This document shows, one piece after another, positions 34,092-43,878 of a stretch of DNA of 64,000 bases (positions are counted from its first letter, which is position 1; each line of letters starts with the position of its first letter). The translations under genes and the position numbers were made by a program. The notes below the pieces were generated by a model. The model ran no database searches, was not told the origin of the DNA, and worked only from the letters and a program-made list of their open reading frames with translations. The stretch lies in the NCBI GenBank assembly GCA_963714035.1, contig OY970224.1:1984001-2048000 (forward strand), given 5' to 3'. Origin of the DNA: DATFVB01 sp963714035 (GTDB taxonomy: Bacteria; Acidobacteriota; Thermoanaerobaculia; UBA5066; DATFVB01).

Positions 34092-35003
34092 TCAGCTCCC
34101 GGCGCTGACCCAGCGTCCCGGGTCCTTGTCGAAGAGCGCCTTGTGGTCGCCGCTGCAGAAGAAATACGTGCGGCCTTCGTAGACCGACTTCGGCGCCGAC
34201 GCGCGGTCCACGTCCATCTCGCAGACCGCGCAGAGAGGATGCGCGTCCGTCGACGCGCGCCGGACGGCGTAGATCGCATTCGAATCGGCATGGCGCCATC
34301 CCTCGCCCTGATATTCCATCTGGTACGCCGTCGCCGTCGCGGCCTCGCGGCCGAAATACCGCTCGACGACGTGGAGCGCGAGGTCGATCCCGGACGAAAG
34401 CCCCCCGGCGGTCGCCACACTGCCGGAATCCACCCACCGCGCGCCCCGGGAAAGCCGGACGTCGGCGAAGTCCATCGCGAACTTCTTGTACGCGGAATGA
34501 TGCGTCGTCGCGCGCTTGCCGGAAAGAAGACCCGTCTTCGCGAGCAGGAACGCGCCCGTGCAGACCGACATCGTCATGTCCGCGGTCTTCGCCGACTTCC
34601 GGATCCACTCGATCGCCGCCGGGGTATGGCCGCCCTGGGCCGGGATCACGACGACTTTCGGCGCGGGGGCGTCGGCGAACGTGTGGTCCGGTACGATCCT
34701 CATTCCGGCGCTCGTCCGGATCGGCTTCGCGGTCTCGGCGACGGTGTAGAGCGAGAACGCATCCCCGTCGCGGCCCGGAACGGCCGCGTCCTGGAAGACC
34801 TCCCAGGGACCGCAGAAGTCGATCACCACGGCGCCGTCCGAGATCAGGAAGGCGACCGGAATGGGGCCGATCTTCGGCGGAACGAGCGGCGGATACGTCT
34901 CTTCGGGTTTCTTGCCGGCGATCGCCGCGGCGAAGGCCGGCGAGGGCAGAGCCGCGAAGATGCCGAGCACGGCCGTTCGCTCCAGGAACTCCCTTCTTTT
35001 CAT
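34092..35003 (-). CDS. Tat-exported DJ-1/PfpI-type protein fused to a YHS domain
   Basis: The 303-residue protein begins MKRREFLERTAVLG, a twin-arginine signal. Residues 45-235 are a DJ-1/PfpI glutamine-amidotransferase-like fold with the elbow Cys C148 (MSVCTGAFLLAKTGLLSGK), as in isonitrile-hydratase-type proteins. Residues 255-300 are a YHS metal-binding domain with C258, C261 and C283 (CAVCEMDVD, TYFFCSGDHKALF). A DJ-1/YHS fusion with a Tat signal is uncommon. ATG 35003 follows GGGAGGG; a TAGATT -10 candidate is at 35050-35055. The activity is unknown; a metal-dependent redox or hydrolytic role is inferred. Confidence 0.85.
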   Translation of the reverse strand: MKRREFLERTAVLGIFAALPSPAFAAAIAGKKPEETYPPLVPPKIGPIPVAFLISDGAVVIDFCGPWEVFQDAAVPGRDGDAFSLYTVAETAKPIRTSAGMRIVPDHTFADAPAPKVVVIPAQGGHTPAAIEWIRKSAKTADMTMSVCTGAFLLAKTGLLSGKRATTHHSAYKKFAMDFADVRLSRGARWVDSGSVATAGGLSSGIDLALHVVERYFGREAATATAYQMEYQGEGWRHADSNAIYAVRRASTDAHPLCAVCEMDVDRASAPKSVYEGRTYFFCSGDHKALFDKDPGRWVSAGS

Positions 35004-35160
35004 CGTTTTCCCTCCCTGTCGTGCCCTCGTGAGAGAGCCTCTTGTCGACAATCTACAGGAGATACGCCGACTCGGCGGGAAGGTTTTGCCGGGATGGTCC
35101 GGATGCCGCCGGCTCCCCTTCCGACCCCGGCCGACGGCGAGGATCTCGCGGAAGAGGCGG

Positions 35161-38100
35161 TCAGCGGAGACGGGAGAAAAGAAGCGCGCCGGCGCCGCCC
35201 AGAAGTAACGCCAGGAGCGCGAGCGCCTCGAACGAGACGGTCGGGATCGGGATCGGCGATGCCGTCACCGTGAGGAAGGCCGAAGCCGTTCCGCCCGTCC
35301 CCCCCTCGGTCGAGGTGACGGCGCTCGTCGTGTTGACCTTGCGCCCGACGGTGACGCCCGTGACATCTACGGTGATCGTGCAGGAGCCGCCGGGAGGCAG
35401 TCCACCGTCGGCGAGTACCAGCGTGGTTCCGCCGTCAACGACGACCACCCGCCCGCCGCACGCGCCCGTCAGCCCGTTCGGTGTCGCCACGACGAGGCCG
35501 GCCGGCAGCGCGTCGGTAAAACCGATGCCGGTCAGCGCGGAGCCGGGATTCGGGTTCGTCAGGGTGAAGGTCAGCGACAACGTCTGGTTCAACGCGACGA
35601 CGTGAGTCCCGAAATACTTGGCAATCGTGGGCGGCGCCACCGCGGGCGGGGCGAGGACGACGAGCGATGCCGTGGCGGTTCCGCCCGCGCCCCCCTCGGT
35701 CGAGCCGACGGCGCCCGTGGTGTTGTTCTTGGCGCCGGCGCTCGTGCCCGTCACCGTCACCGAGAACGTGCAGGTTCCCCCCGCCGTGATCGTCGCTCCC
35801 GCGAGCGCGATCGTGGTTCCTCCGCTCGCGGTCAGCGTCCCCCCGCACGTCGCGCTCGCGCCGCTGGCCACCGCGAGCCCGGAGGGCAGCACGTCGGTGA
35901 AGCCCACCCCGCTGAGTGCGGCCGCCCCCGCGTTCGGGTTCGTCAGCGTGAACGTCAGCGTCGTCGTGCCGTTCATTTCGATGCTCGCCGTCCCGAACGC
36001 CTTCGCGATCGTCGGCGGCGCCACCGTGGGGGGCGCGACGACCACGAGCGACGCCGTGGCCGCACCGCCCGTTCCTCCCTCGGTCGACGTGACGGCGCTG
36101 CTGACGTTGTTCTTGAGGCCGCCGGTAATGGCCGTCACGAGCACCGAAAGCGTGCAGGTCTCGGCTGGCGCGATCGCCGCTCCCGCGAGCACGATGGTGT
36201 TGCCGCCGCTCGTGGTCACCGCTCCTCCGCACGTCGCTCTCGCCGCGTTGGTCACCGTCAGCCCGGCGGGCAGCGGGTCGATGAAACCCACGCCGGAGAC
36301 CGCGGTCTCGGCGTTCGGGTTGGTCAGCGTGAACGTCAGCGTGGTCGTCCCGCCCACGGTCACGCCCGGGGGCCCGAAGGCCTTCGCAATCGTCGGCGGC
36401 ATCACGCCCGCCGTGACCGTGAGGGTCGCCGACGCGGTACCCCCCGCGCCTCCTTCGGCCGAGGCGACGGCGCTCGTCGTGTTGTTCTTGACGCCGGCGG
36501 TGGTGCTGGCGACGTGCACCGTGATCGCGCACGCGCCGCCCACGGGCAGGGTGCCTCCCCCGAGGGAGATGCTGCTTCCGCCGGCAGCCGCGTCGGCCGT
36601 GCCCCCGCACGTGCTCGACAGGCCGCTCGGCGTCGCCACGACGAGGCCGGGGGGCAGCGCGTCGGTGAAACCCAAGCCGGAGAGCGCGGTCCCCGGGTTG
36701 GGATTGGCCAGCGAAAACGTCAGTGTGGTCGTGCCGTTCTCGACGATGCTCGCCTCCCCGAACGCCTTGGCGATCGTCGGCGGCGCGATGACCGTGAGAC
36801 TCGCCGAGGCGGTCCCGCCCGTCCCGCCCTCGGTCGAGGTGACGGCGCTGGTCGTGTTGTCCTTGACGCCGGCCGTGGTGCCGGTGACGTCCACCGTGAT
36901 CGCGCACGCGCCGCCCACGGGCAGCCCGCCGCCGGCCAGCGCCACGCTGCCGGCGCCGGCAGCCGCCGTGACCGTTCCGACGCAGGTATTCGTCAGCCCG
37001 TTCGGCGTCGCCACCACGAGGCCTGCAGGCAGCGTATCGGTGAAGCCCACGCCGCTCAGATCGGCCTCCGGGTCGGGGTTTGCGAGCGCGATGGTCAGGG
37101 TCGTGGTCCCGTTCAGCGGGAGGTTCGCGACACCGAAGCTCTTGGCGATCGTCGGCGGCTCCACCACCGGCGGTGAAACGACGACGAGAAACGCGGAAGC
37201 GGTCCTGCCCGTTCCGCCCTCGGTCGAAGTCACGGCGCTCGTGGTGTTGCGCTTCACGCCGATCGTGGCACCGCTGACGTGCACCGTGATCGCGCACGAG
37301 CCCCCGGCAGGCAGGGCGCCGCTGGCCAGACCGATGCTGCCGGCGCCGGCCACTGCGTTGACCGTGCCGCCGCACGTGCTCGCCAGACCGTTCGGCGTGG
37401 CCACCGCGAGGCCGGCCGGCAGCGTGTCGGTGAAGCCCACGCCGCTCAGAGCGACACCCGGATTCGGGTTCCCCAGCGTGAACGTCAGAGCCGTCGTCCC
37501 GTTCACGAGGATGGCCAGCGGCCCGAAGGCCTTCGTGATCGTCGGAGGGCCGATCGCGGCGATCGTGTCCGTGTCGGTCGCGCTGTCGTTCGCGGTGTCG
37601 GCATCCACCGCGGTGCCCGGCGCGAAGACGGTCGCCGTGTTCACCAGCGTACCGGTCGCCGTCGCGGACACCGCGCAGTTCGCCGTGTAGGTGACGCTTC
37701 CGCCGGCCGCGAGATCGACCGCCGCATCGTTGATTGCGCCGGCACCGCTCGCGGCGCAGGTGTTGCCGGGGCTGCCCGCGCAGGTCCAGCTGCAGGTGAG
37801 CGAAGCAGGAAAGCTATCCGCGACCCGCGCACCGAACACCGTGTCGGGCCCGGCGTTGCTCGCGGTGATCGTGTACGTCACGCTGCCGCCGGGGAAGGCC
37901 GTCGTCACACCGTCGGAGTTGGTGATCGACAGGTCGACGTTCTGCGCGGTCAGGATCTCCCAGCCGAAATCCGCGGGCGGCGCCCCGCCGAAATCGGCGA
38001 GCGTGCCGACCGGGTTGTCCGAGGCGAACGAACCGGCCGCCGTCGTGACGAAGTACCGGTCGGCGCTGGTGCCGAGGACCGGGGGCGAAAAGATGCCCAG

Positions 38101-38799
38101 GGCCAGGTTGTCGAGCTGCGCGGCCGTCGCGCCGGTCGCGCCGGCGTTGTTGTCGAACGCGATGCCGGCCCAGATCTGCGAGCTCGGGAGAACGAGCTTG
38201 GTGGTCGTCTTGATGGTGCCCACGCGGCCCGCCGTGAAAACGATCGGGTTGTACGTGGGCGCGGCGATGAGCGTCCCCGGTCCGCCGCCCGGGCCGTCGG
38301 GAAGGTAGAAACGCACCAGCACCCTCGCCGATACGTCGACGTCATTCAGGTTTGTGACCGTGAAGCGAAAGCCGTTGACCGAGTAGGGCGGCGTGCCGAC
38401 GAGGTTCAGGTCGTCGGCGGCCATGCGCGTGATCGTGTTCCGGAACTGCAAGGTGGCGCCGCCCGGAGCAAACGACTGATTCTGGAATGTCGCCAGGTTG
38501 GAATACACCGCGTCCGGGCTGGCGCCCACGATCTCCGGCCTTGGCGCGGAAGACGCCGCCTGAGCTTTCGCTCGCTCATTGCCAGGGATGGGATCGTTTG
38601 TCCGGATCGCGGGCAGATCGGCGTCGAAGGCGGTCGTGTCGCCGGCCACCGCGGTCGCCACCGCGCCGTAAGGACCCGTCTCGCCGTGGAAGGGACGTTC
38701 GCCTGCACCCGCCCGAACCGAGGGGCCGAGAATCATCGCCGTGACCGCCGCCGGGACACAGAAGGCCCTCAACGGGTCGAATCCCCGTGCACCGGTCAT
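35161..38799 (-). CDS. Secreted DUF11-like repeat protein with IPTL-CTERM-like tail
   Basis: The 1212-residue protein has a signal peptide (1-32). The N-terminal region (33-285) has a beta-rich part and a short relic resembling the start of the next gene. A classical DUF11 domain follows at about 288-400 (VDLSITNSDG, YTITASNAGPDTVFGARV). Then come six related units of about 120-130 residues, each opening like PPTIAKAFG and containing GFTDxLPxGL and TSxEGGxGxTAS. The end, IPTVSFEALALLALLLGG then a helix and RLR, resembles an IPTL-CTERM exosortase signal. I chose ATG 38799 because of the signal peptide and the TAGAAT -10 at 38837-38842. Probably a surface or exported stalk protein. Confidence 0.85.
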   Translation of the reverse strand: MTGARGFDPLRAFCVPAAVTAMILGPSVRAGAGERPFHGETGPYGAVATAVAGDTTAFDADLPAIRTNDPIPGNERAKAQAASSAPRPEIVGASPDAVYSNLATFQNQSFAPGGATLQFRNTITRMAADDLNLVGTPPYSVNGFRFTVTNLNDVDVSARVLVRFYLPDGPGGGPGTLIAAPTYNPIVFTAGRVGTIKTTTKLVLPSSQIWAGIAFDNNAGATGATAAQLDNLALGIFSPPVLGTSADRYFVTTAAGSFASDNPVGTLADFGGAPPADFGWEILTAQNVDLSITNSDGVTTAFPGGSVTYTITASNAGPDTVFGARVADSFPASLTCSWTCAGSPGNTCAASGAGAINDAAVDLAAGGSVTYTANCAVSATATGTLVNTATVFAPGTAVDADTANDSATDTDTIAAIGPPTITKAFGPLAILVNGTTALTFTLGNPNPGVALSGVGFTDTLPAGLAVATPNGLASTCGGTVNAVAGAGSIGLASGALPAGGSCAITVHVSGATIGVKRNTTSAVTSTEGGTGRTASAFLVVVSPPVVEPPTIAKSFGVANLPLNGTTTLTIALANPDPEADLSGVGFTDTLPAGLVVATPNGLTNTCVGTVTAAAGAGSVALAGGGLPVGGACAITVDVTGTTAGVKDNTTSAVTSTEGGTGGTASASLTVIAPPTIAKAFGEASIVENGTTTLTFSLANPNPGTALSGLGFTDALPPGLVVATPSGLSSTCGGTADAAAGGSSISLGGGTLPVGGACAITVHVASTTAGVKNNTTSAVASAEGGAGGTASATLTVTAGVMPPTIAKAFGPPGVTVGGTTTLTFTLTNPNAETAVSGVGFIDPLPAGLTVTNAARATCGGAVTTSGGNTIVLAGAAIAPAETCTLSVLVTAITGGLKNNVSSAVTSTEGGTGGAATASLVVVAPPTVAPPTIAKAFGTASIEMNGTTTLTFTLTNPNAGAAALSGVGFTDVLPSGLAVASGASATCGGTLTASGGTTIALAGATITAGGTCTFSVTVTGTSAGAKNNTTGAVGSTEGGAGGTATASLVVLAPPAVAPPTIAKYFGTHVVALNQTLSLTFTLTNPNPGSALTGIGFTDALPAGLVVATPNGLTGACGGRVVVVDGGTTLVLADGGLPPGGSCTITVDVTGVTVGRKVNTTSAVTSTEGGTGGTASAFLTVTASPIPIPTVSFEALALLALLLGGAGALLFSRLR

Positions 38800-38836
38800 G
38801 ACCGACTCCGAACCGAGCGCCGAGAGTTGATGGTCG

Positions 38837-38842
38837 ATTCTA
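38837..38842 (-). promoter_or_regulatory. -10 candidate of the DUF11 protein gene
   Basis: TAGAAT on the minus strand, 37 bases upstream of ATG 38799. It lies inside the longer open frame and so supports the shorter start. Confidence 0.45.
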
Positions 38843-38947
38843 GCCGCGATCGGCGGGAAGCGAGGGGGCCGAGGCCGGAGACGGACGCATTTCCCCGCAT
38901 GACGGGGCTCTCGGAATGGCAAAACGGCACCTTCCGGAGAACTCCGG

Positions 38948-41584
38948 TCATTGCCCGCGGGAGAAGAGAAACACGCCCGCGTATGCCACGAGCAGAACGA
39001 GGAGCGCGAGCGCGCCGACCGAGAGGGTCGGAACGCCGGCAGTCGCCGGGACCACCGTGAGACTGGCCGAAGCGGTGCCGGCCGTGCCTCCTTCATTCGA
39101 GGCGACGGCGCTCGTGACGTTGTTCTTCTCGCCCAGCGTGACGCCGGTAACGTTCAGGGCGATCGTGCAGGAGCCGCCGACGGGAAGGGCCCCGTTGGAA
39201 AGAGACACGTTTCCCGAACCGGGGGCCGCGGCGACGGTCCCGTTGCACGTGCCCGTCTGCCCGTTCGGTGTCGCCACCACGAGTCCGGCGGGAAGCGCGT
39301 CGGTAAAGCCCACCCCGGTCAGCGCCGTGACCTGATCGGGATTGACGAGTGTGAAGGTCAGAGTCGTGGTCCCGTTCAGCGCGAGCTCCGGGACACCGAA
39401 GCGCTTGGCAATGGTCGGAGGAATCACGACGGTGAGGGCGGCGGACGCGGCCGCGCCCGCGCCTCCCTCGGTCGAGGTGATGGCGCTCGTCGTGTTGTGC
39501 TTGGCGCCCACCGTGACACCGGTGACCTCGAGTGCGATCGTGCAGGAGCCTCCCGGAGGCAGGTCCCCGCCGGCCAGCGACACGCTGCTCCCGCCGGCGG
39601 CCGCGGTGACCGTCCCGCCGCACGCTCCGGCCAGCCCGTTCGGAGTGGCCACCACCAGGCCCGCCGGCAGCGCATCGGAAAAAGCGACGCCCGTCAGTCC
39701 GGCTCCCGGGTCGGGGTTGGCGAGCGTGAAGGTCAGGCTGGTGCTCTCGTTCAGCGCGAGGGTCGCGACGCCAAAGCTCTTGGCAATCGTCGGGGGCCCG
39801 TGAAGGGCGGTCAGGGTCACGTCGTTGCCCGAGCCGCCGACGTAGCTGATGCGGAACCGTGTGGCGCCGGCCGCGACGATGCTGCCTTCGGGCAGCCCCG
39901 AGAACGCGCCCGCGACCGGGTCGGAAAGGTCGTTGGCGATGATCGTGAACATCTGCCCGGCGCTCGGCGTGAACGCGGTCACGACGTTCAAGTCGGCGTT
40001 CCCGAGGGCGACGCCGCCCGTCACGTTGACCTGGTCGTACTGAGCGCCCACCGTCGTCCCGTCGATCTCGATCGTCAGGATGCTGCCGGCCGCGAGACTC
40101 AAGCTTCCGGTGTTGAGAATCGAGGGCGCGCTGCCCGAGCCGAGCCTGCCGCCGCCATTGACCGTAACCGTGTTGGTGATCGCTCCCGTGCCGCCGAGCG
40201 TGCCTCCGTCGTTCACGGTGACCGGAGAGGCGATCGAGCCGTTGACGACCAGTCTGCCTCCGTTGACGAGGGTGGCCCCGCCGTAAGTGTTGACGCCGGA
40301 GAGCGTGAGCCTGCCCGCGCCGCTCTTGATCAACCCCCGGCTACGGGTGCCGCCCCCGACGGTCTGGTCCGTGATGTCGTCTTCGATGGTTTGCGCCCTG
40401 CCGATTCCCGGCGTGCAGGTGAGAGATGCGCCGCCGCCCTGAAGGAAAATTCCGGCGCCGAAGGCGGAGCCGGGCATCGCGCCGGAGTCCTGGACTGCGC
40501 CGCCGGTCACGGTACCGCCGCTGATCGTGACCGGGCCGGACAGGATCAGGCTGCCGCCCTCCTGAACGAACAGCGCGCCGCCCAGCCCCGCGCCCCCGCC
40601 GCCGCCGGGAAAGCCGGCGCCCGTGCCGCCCGAACCCCCGCCGAACCCCCCGGCGGCTCGGGCCCCGCCTCCGCCTCCGAATCCACCCAGGCTCGAACCG
40701 CTCGCGGTGCTCCCTATCAGGCCGCTCGCGCCGCCCCCACCGCCGTATCCGCCCATGCCGCCGTTGCTGTTGTTGTCGCCGGCGCCGCCCCCGCCGCCGC
40801 CGAAGCCGCCTCGGCCGCCGACGCCTCCGACGCCGGGGAATCCGGCGACACCGCCACCGCCACCGCCGCCCGAGCTCGTGCCGCTGATCCGACCGCTGCC
40901 GCCGCCCCCGCCGCCACTACTGCCGCCCACACCAAGGGGCATGCCGGCGCCGTTGCCGCCGGACGCAAGACCCAGCATGATCCCGGCAACGCCGCTCTGG
41001 GCGACGCCGCCGTTGCCGCCGGAAGCGCCGGCTCCAGCGCCGCCGCCTCCGCCCCCGGCGTTGTCCCCGCCAGAGCCGCCGAGGCCGCCCCCGCCGCCTC
41101 CGCCGTAGATCCCGCTGACGCCGCCCAATCCTCCGATCGCGCCGCTTCCCTCGAGCCGGACGCTGCTCAGCGTCACCGTCCCGCGATTGGCGACGAACAG
41201 GGCTCCCCCAAGACCCGCGCCGCCGCCCGCGTTTCCCTTCCCCGCGCCGCCTCGCGCTCGCGCGTTCCGGATCGTCAGGTCCTGGACCGTCACGGCGACG
41301 GGTGCATTCAGATCGCCCGTGAACCTCACCACGAAGAAGCCTCGATACCGGGCGGCGCCGTCGAGAATCCTGCCGTTGCCGAGGATCGTGACGTTCGTCT
41401 GCACCGCCGGCAGGTCCCCCGTGAGGGTCACGTCCGCCTGGAAAGTGATCGTGTCGCCATCGACCGCGGTCCCGATCGCGTCGCGCAGATCGGCCTCGCC
41501 GTGGACCGCGTGATCGGCGGCATCCGCCCGAGCCGAAAATCCGAAGACGAAAACGAGAGCGAGCAGCGGGGCGAGCTCCCGCAT
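38948..41584 (-). CDS. Secreted Gly-rich, autotransporter-like and DUF11-like protein with IPTL-CTERM-like tail
   Basis: The 878-residue protein has a signal peptide (MRELAPLLALVFVFGFSARA). Residues 24-150 resemble a right-handed beta-helix start (DLRDAIGTAVDGDTITF, VTVQDLTIRNA). About 150-365 is a very Gly-rich tract with GGNGG and GGAG repeats. An autotransporter-associated beta-strand repeat follows (LIKSGAGRLTLSGVNTYGGA). Two DUF11-like units begin PPTIAKSFG and PPTIAKRFG. The tail VPTLSVGALALLVLLVAYAG then FSRGQ is IPTL-CTERM-like. It is a paralogue of the downstream gene, 148 bp away. Surface attachment or adhesion is inferred. Confidence 0.85.
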   Translation of the reverse strand: MRELAPLLALVFVFGFSARADAADHAVHGEADLRDAIGTAVDGDTITFQADVTLTGDLPAVQTNVTILGNGRILDGAARYRGFFVVRFTGDLNAPVAVTVQDLTIRNARARGGAGKGNAGGGAGLGGALFVANRGTVTLSSVRLEGSGAIGGLGGVSGIYGGGGGGGLGGSGGDNAGGGGGGAGAGASGGNGGVAQSGVAGIMLGLASGGNGAGMPLGVGGSSGGGGGGSGRISGTSSGGGGGGGVAGFPGVGGVGGRGGFGGGGGGAGDNNSNGGMGGYGGGGGASGLIGSTASGSSLGGFGGGGGARAAGGFGGGSGGTGAGFPGGGGGAGLGGALFVQEGGSLILSGPVTISGGTVTGGAVQDSGAMPGSAFGAGIFLQGGGASLTCTPGIGRAQTIEDDITDQTVGGGTRSRGLIKSGAGRLTLSGVNTYGGATLVNGGRLVVNGSIASPVTVNDGGTLGGTGAITNTVTVNGGGRLGSGSAPSILNTGSLSLAAGSILTIEIDGTTVGAQYDQVNVTGGVALGNADLNVVTAFTPSAGQMFTIIANDLSDPVAGAFSGLPEGSIVAAGATRFRISYVGGSGNDVTLTALHGPPTIAKSFGVATLALNESTSLTFTLANPDPGAGLTGVAFSDALPAGLVVATPNGLAGACGGTVTAAAGGSSVSLAGGDLPPGGSCTIALEVTGVTVGAKHNTTSAITSTEGGAGAAASAALTVVIPPTIAKRFGVPELALNGTTTLTFTLVNPDQVTALTGVGFTDALPAGLVVATPNGQTGTCNGTVAAAPGSGNVSLSNGALPVGGSCTIALNVTGVTLGEKNNVTSAVASNEGGTAGTASASLTVVPATAGVPTLSVGALALLVLLVAYAGVFLFSRGQ

Positions 41585-41735
41585 GCCCGATGCCGACGTC
41601 CGAACGATGTCGCCTCTCCGCGGATGCGTCGCCCGCACACCGCCCAACGGCACCTCCGCGAGAAAGCTTTCCGGCTGAGCCGAAATCGATCTTAGGCCCT
41701 TCGCCGAAGCTCCGCAAACCCCTTCGCGGGAACCG

Positions 41736-43859
41736 TTACTTCGAGGCGGGCGGCGTCGCGACGAGCCCCCTCTCCTCCAGGAGCGGCTGGACGATCGGAT
41801 CCCGGCCGCGGAAGGCCCGGAACAGGTCGGCGACGTCCGCCGTCCCTTCGCGCGAGAGGATCATTTCCCGGAAGCGTTTCCCGTTCTCGCGCGTCATGCC
41901 GCCGTGCTCCTTGAACCAGGAGTAGAAATCGTCGTCGAGGAGCTCGCTCCAGAGGTAGGCGTAGTACCCGGCCGAATAGCCGCCGTCCCAGATGTGCGAG
42001 AAGTAAGTCGTGCGGTAACGCGGCGGCACCTGCGGCATTGCCACGTGGAAACGCTCGAGGGCCGATTTCTCGAATGCGTCCGCGTCCTGCAGCGCCGAGC
42101 CGGGGGGAACCGTATGCCACGCGAGGTCGAGGAGCGCCGCCTCGAGATATTCCGTCGTGACGAACCCCATGTTGAACGTCTTCGTCTTCCGGATCTTCTC
42201 GACGAGCGACGCCGGTATCGGCTGCCCGGTCTGGTAGTGCTTCGCGTAGTGCGCGAGGACGTCGGGCTGGAAGGCCCAGTGCTCGTTGAACTGGGAAGGC
42301 ATCTCGACCCAGTCCCTCGGCGTCGCCGAGAGCGTCGGGTATTTGACGTTCGAGAACATCCCGTGCAGCGCGTGCCCGAACTCGTGGAACGCCGCGGTCA
42401 CGTCGGACGCCGAGAGGAGGGCGGGCTGTCCCGCCGCCGGCTTGGGGAAGTTCAGGACGTTGACGATGACGGGCCGCGTGCCGAGGAGGGAGGTCTGGTC
42501 GACGAAGCTGTCGTCCCACGCGCCGCCGCTCTTGTTCGCGCGCTGGAAATAGTCGCCGTAGAAGAGCGCGAGCGACTTGCCGTCCGCGTCGAAAACCTCC
42601 CACACCCGGACGTCGGGGTTGTAGACGGGAAGGTCCTTCCGCTCCTTGAAGGTCAGACCGTACAGTTTGTTCGCCGCGAAGAAGACGCCGTCCTGGATGA
42701 CGCGGTCGAGCGCGAAGTAAGGCTTCACCTGCGCCTCGTCGACGTCGTAGTCCGCCTTCCGGACTTTCTCCGTGTAGAACTCCCAGTCGGCCGCGCCGAG
42801 CTTGAACCCGCCTCTTTCGGCGTCGATCAGCTGCTGCATCCGGGCGGCTTCGCGGGTGGCTTTGCCGGTGGCGGCCGGGACCATGTCGGTCAAGAGCGCG
42901 AAGGCGTGCTCGGGCGTCTTTGCCATCTCGTCGTCGACGACGTACGCCGCACAGGTCGGATACCCGAGGAGCTTCGCGCGGTCGGCGCGGAGCTGCGCGA
43001 GACGCTCGACGATCGCCCGCGTGTCCGTCGGTCCGCTGCGGTCGCCGCGAGCCTCCGAAGCCGCGAGGATCCGCTCGCGCACGGCCCGATCGGTCAGGGA
43101 GGTGAGCACCGGCTGGCGGGTCGTGTTCTGCAGGTCGATCACCCACTTCCCGTCGAGACCCCGGTCCTTCGCCCGCGCCGCCGCCGACGCGATCTCCGTC
43201 TCGGGCAGCCCGGCGAGCTCTCGCCGGTCCGAGATCACGACCGACGCCCCTTTCACGCCGGCGAGGAGCAGCTCGGCGAACTTCGTCGCGAGAGTCGCCT
43301 CCTCCGCGTTCCACGCGCGGAGCTTCACCTTGTCCGGCTCGGAGAGCTCCGCGCCCGCGCGCAGGAAACTCTTGCGGTATCGCTCGAGGAGGTACCCGCT
43401 CTCCGGATCGAGGCCGAGCGAATCGTGCCGGTCCCAGAGGGCCTTCACCCGGGCCCAGAGCTTCGGATTGAGGAAGATCGCGTCCTGGTGCGCGGCGAGC
43501 TTCGGGGCCTCGTCGGCCCGGACCTTCTGAATCGCGTCGTTCGTATTCGACTGCGCGAGATTGAAGAACACCTTCGCGACGCGCGTGAGGAGGTCGCCGG
43601 ACCGTTCCATCGCGACGATCGTGTTCTCGAACGTCGGGGGCGCCGGGTCGTTGGCGATCACGTCGATTTCCGCGATCTGCCGCTTCATCCCCTCCTCGAG
43701 CGCCGGCGCGTAGTCCGAGTCCTGGATCCGGTCGAACGGGGGGGTCTGGTATTGCAGAGGGCTCGGCGAGAAGAAAGGGTTTTCGGACGCCGCCGGGGCG
43801 GCGATCGCGGCGGCGGCGCACGCGCTCGCGATCAGGAACAGACGGAAATCCAGACGCAT
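41736..43859 (-). CDS. dcp: Secreted M3-family peptidyl-dipeptidase Dcp
   Basis: The 707-residue protein has a signal peptide (1-24), then the Dcp start NPFFSPSPLQYQTPPFD, the family block FENTIVAMERSGDLLTRV, and a zinc site HEFGHALHG with H492, E493 and H496. The downstream third ligand region and WVEMPSQFNEHW also match M3. The enzyme cuts dipeptides from C-termini; with an export signal it would act in the periplasm. A TAGAGT -10 candidate is at 43879-43884. It is slightly longer than E. coli Dcp because of the signal. Confidence 0.93.
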   Translation of the reverse strand: MRLDFRLFLIASACAAAAIAAPAASENPFFSPSPLQYQTPPFDRIQDSDYAPALEEGMKRQIAEIDVIANDPAPPTFENTIVAMERSGDLLTRVAKVFFNLAQSNTNDAIQKVRADEAPKLAAHQDAIFLNPKLWARVKALWDRHDSLGLDPESGYLLERYRKSFLRAGAELSEPDKVKLRAWNAEEATLATKFAELLLAGVKGASVVISDRRELAGLPETEIASAAARAKDRGLDGKWVIDLQNTTRQPVLTSLTDRAVRERILAASEARGDRSGPTDTRAIVERLAQLRADRAKLLGYPTCAAYVVDDEMAKTPEHAFALLTDMVPAATGKATREAARMQQLIDAERGGFKLGAADWEFYTEKVRKADYDVDEAQVKPYFALDRVIQDGVFFAANKLYGLTFKERKDLPVYNPDVRVWEVFDADGKSLALFYGDYFQRANKSGGAWDDSFVDQTSLLGTRPVIVNVLNFPKPAAGQPALLSASDVTAAFHEFGHALHGMFSNVKYPTLSATPRDWVEMPSQFNEHWAFQPDVLAHYAKHYQTGQPIPASLVEKIRKTKTFNMGFVTTEYLEAALLDLAWHTVPPGSALQDADAFEKSALERFHVAMPQVPPRYRTTYFSHIWDGGYSAGYYAYLWSELLDDDFYSWFKEHGGMTRENGKRFREMILSREGTADVADLFRAFRGRDPIVQPLLEERGLVATPPASK

Positions 43860-43878
43860 CTTGGAACCTCCAGCCCCG

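Noticed and set aside
38800..39096. 99-residue N-terminal extension of the DUF11 protein
   Set aside because: It is Arg/Pro-rich, precedes a good signal peptide, and contains the TAGAAT -10 candidate.
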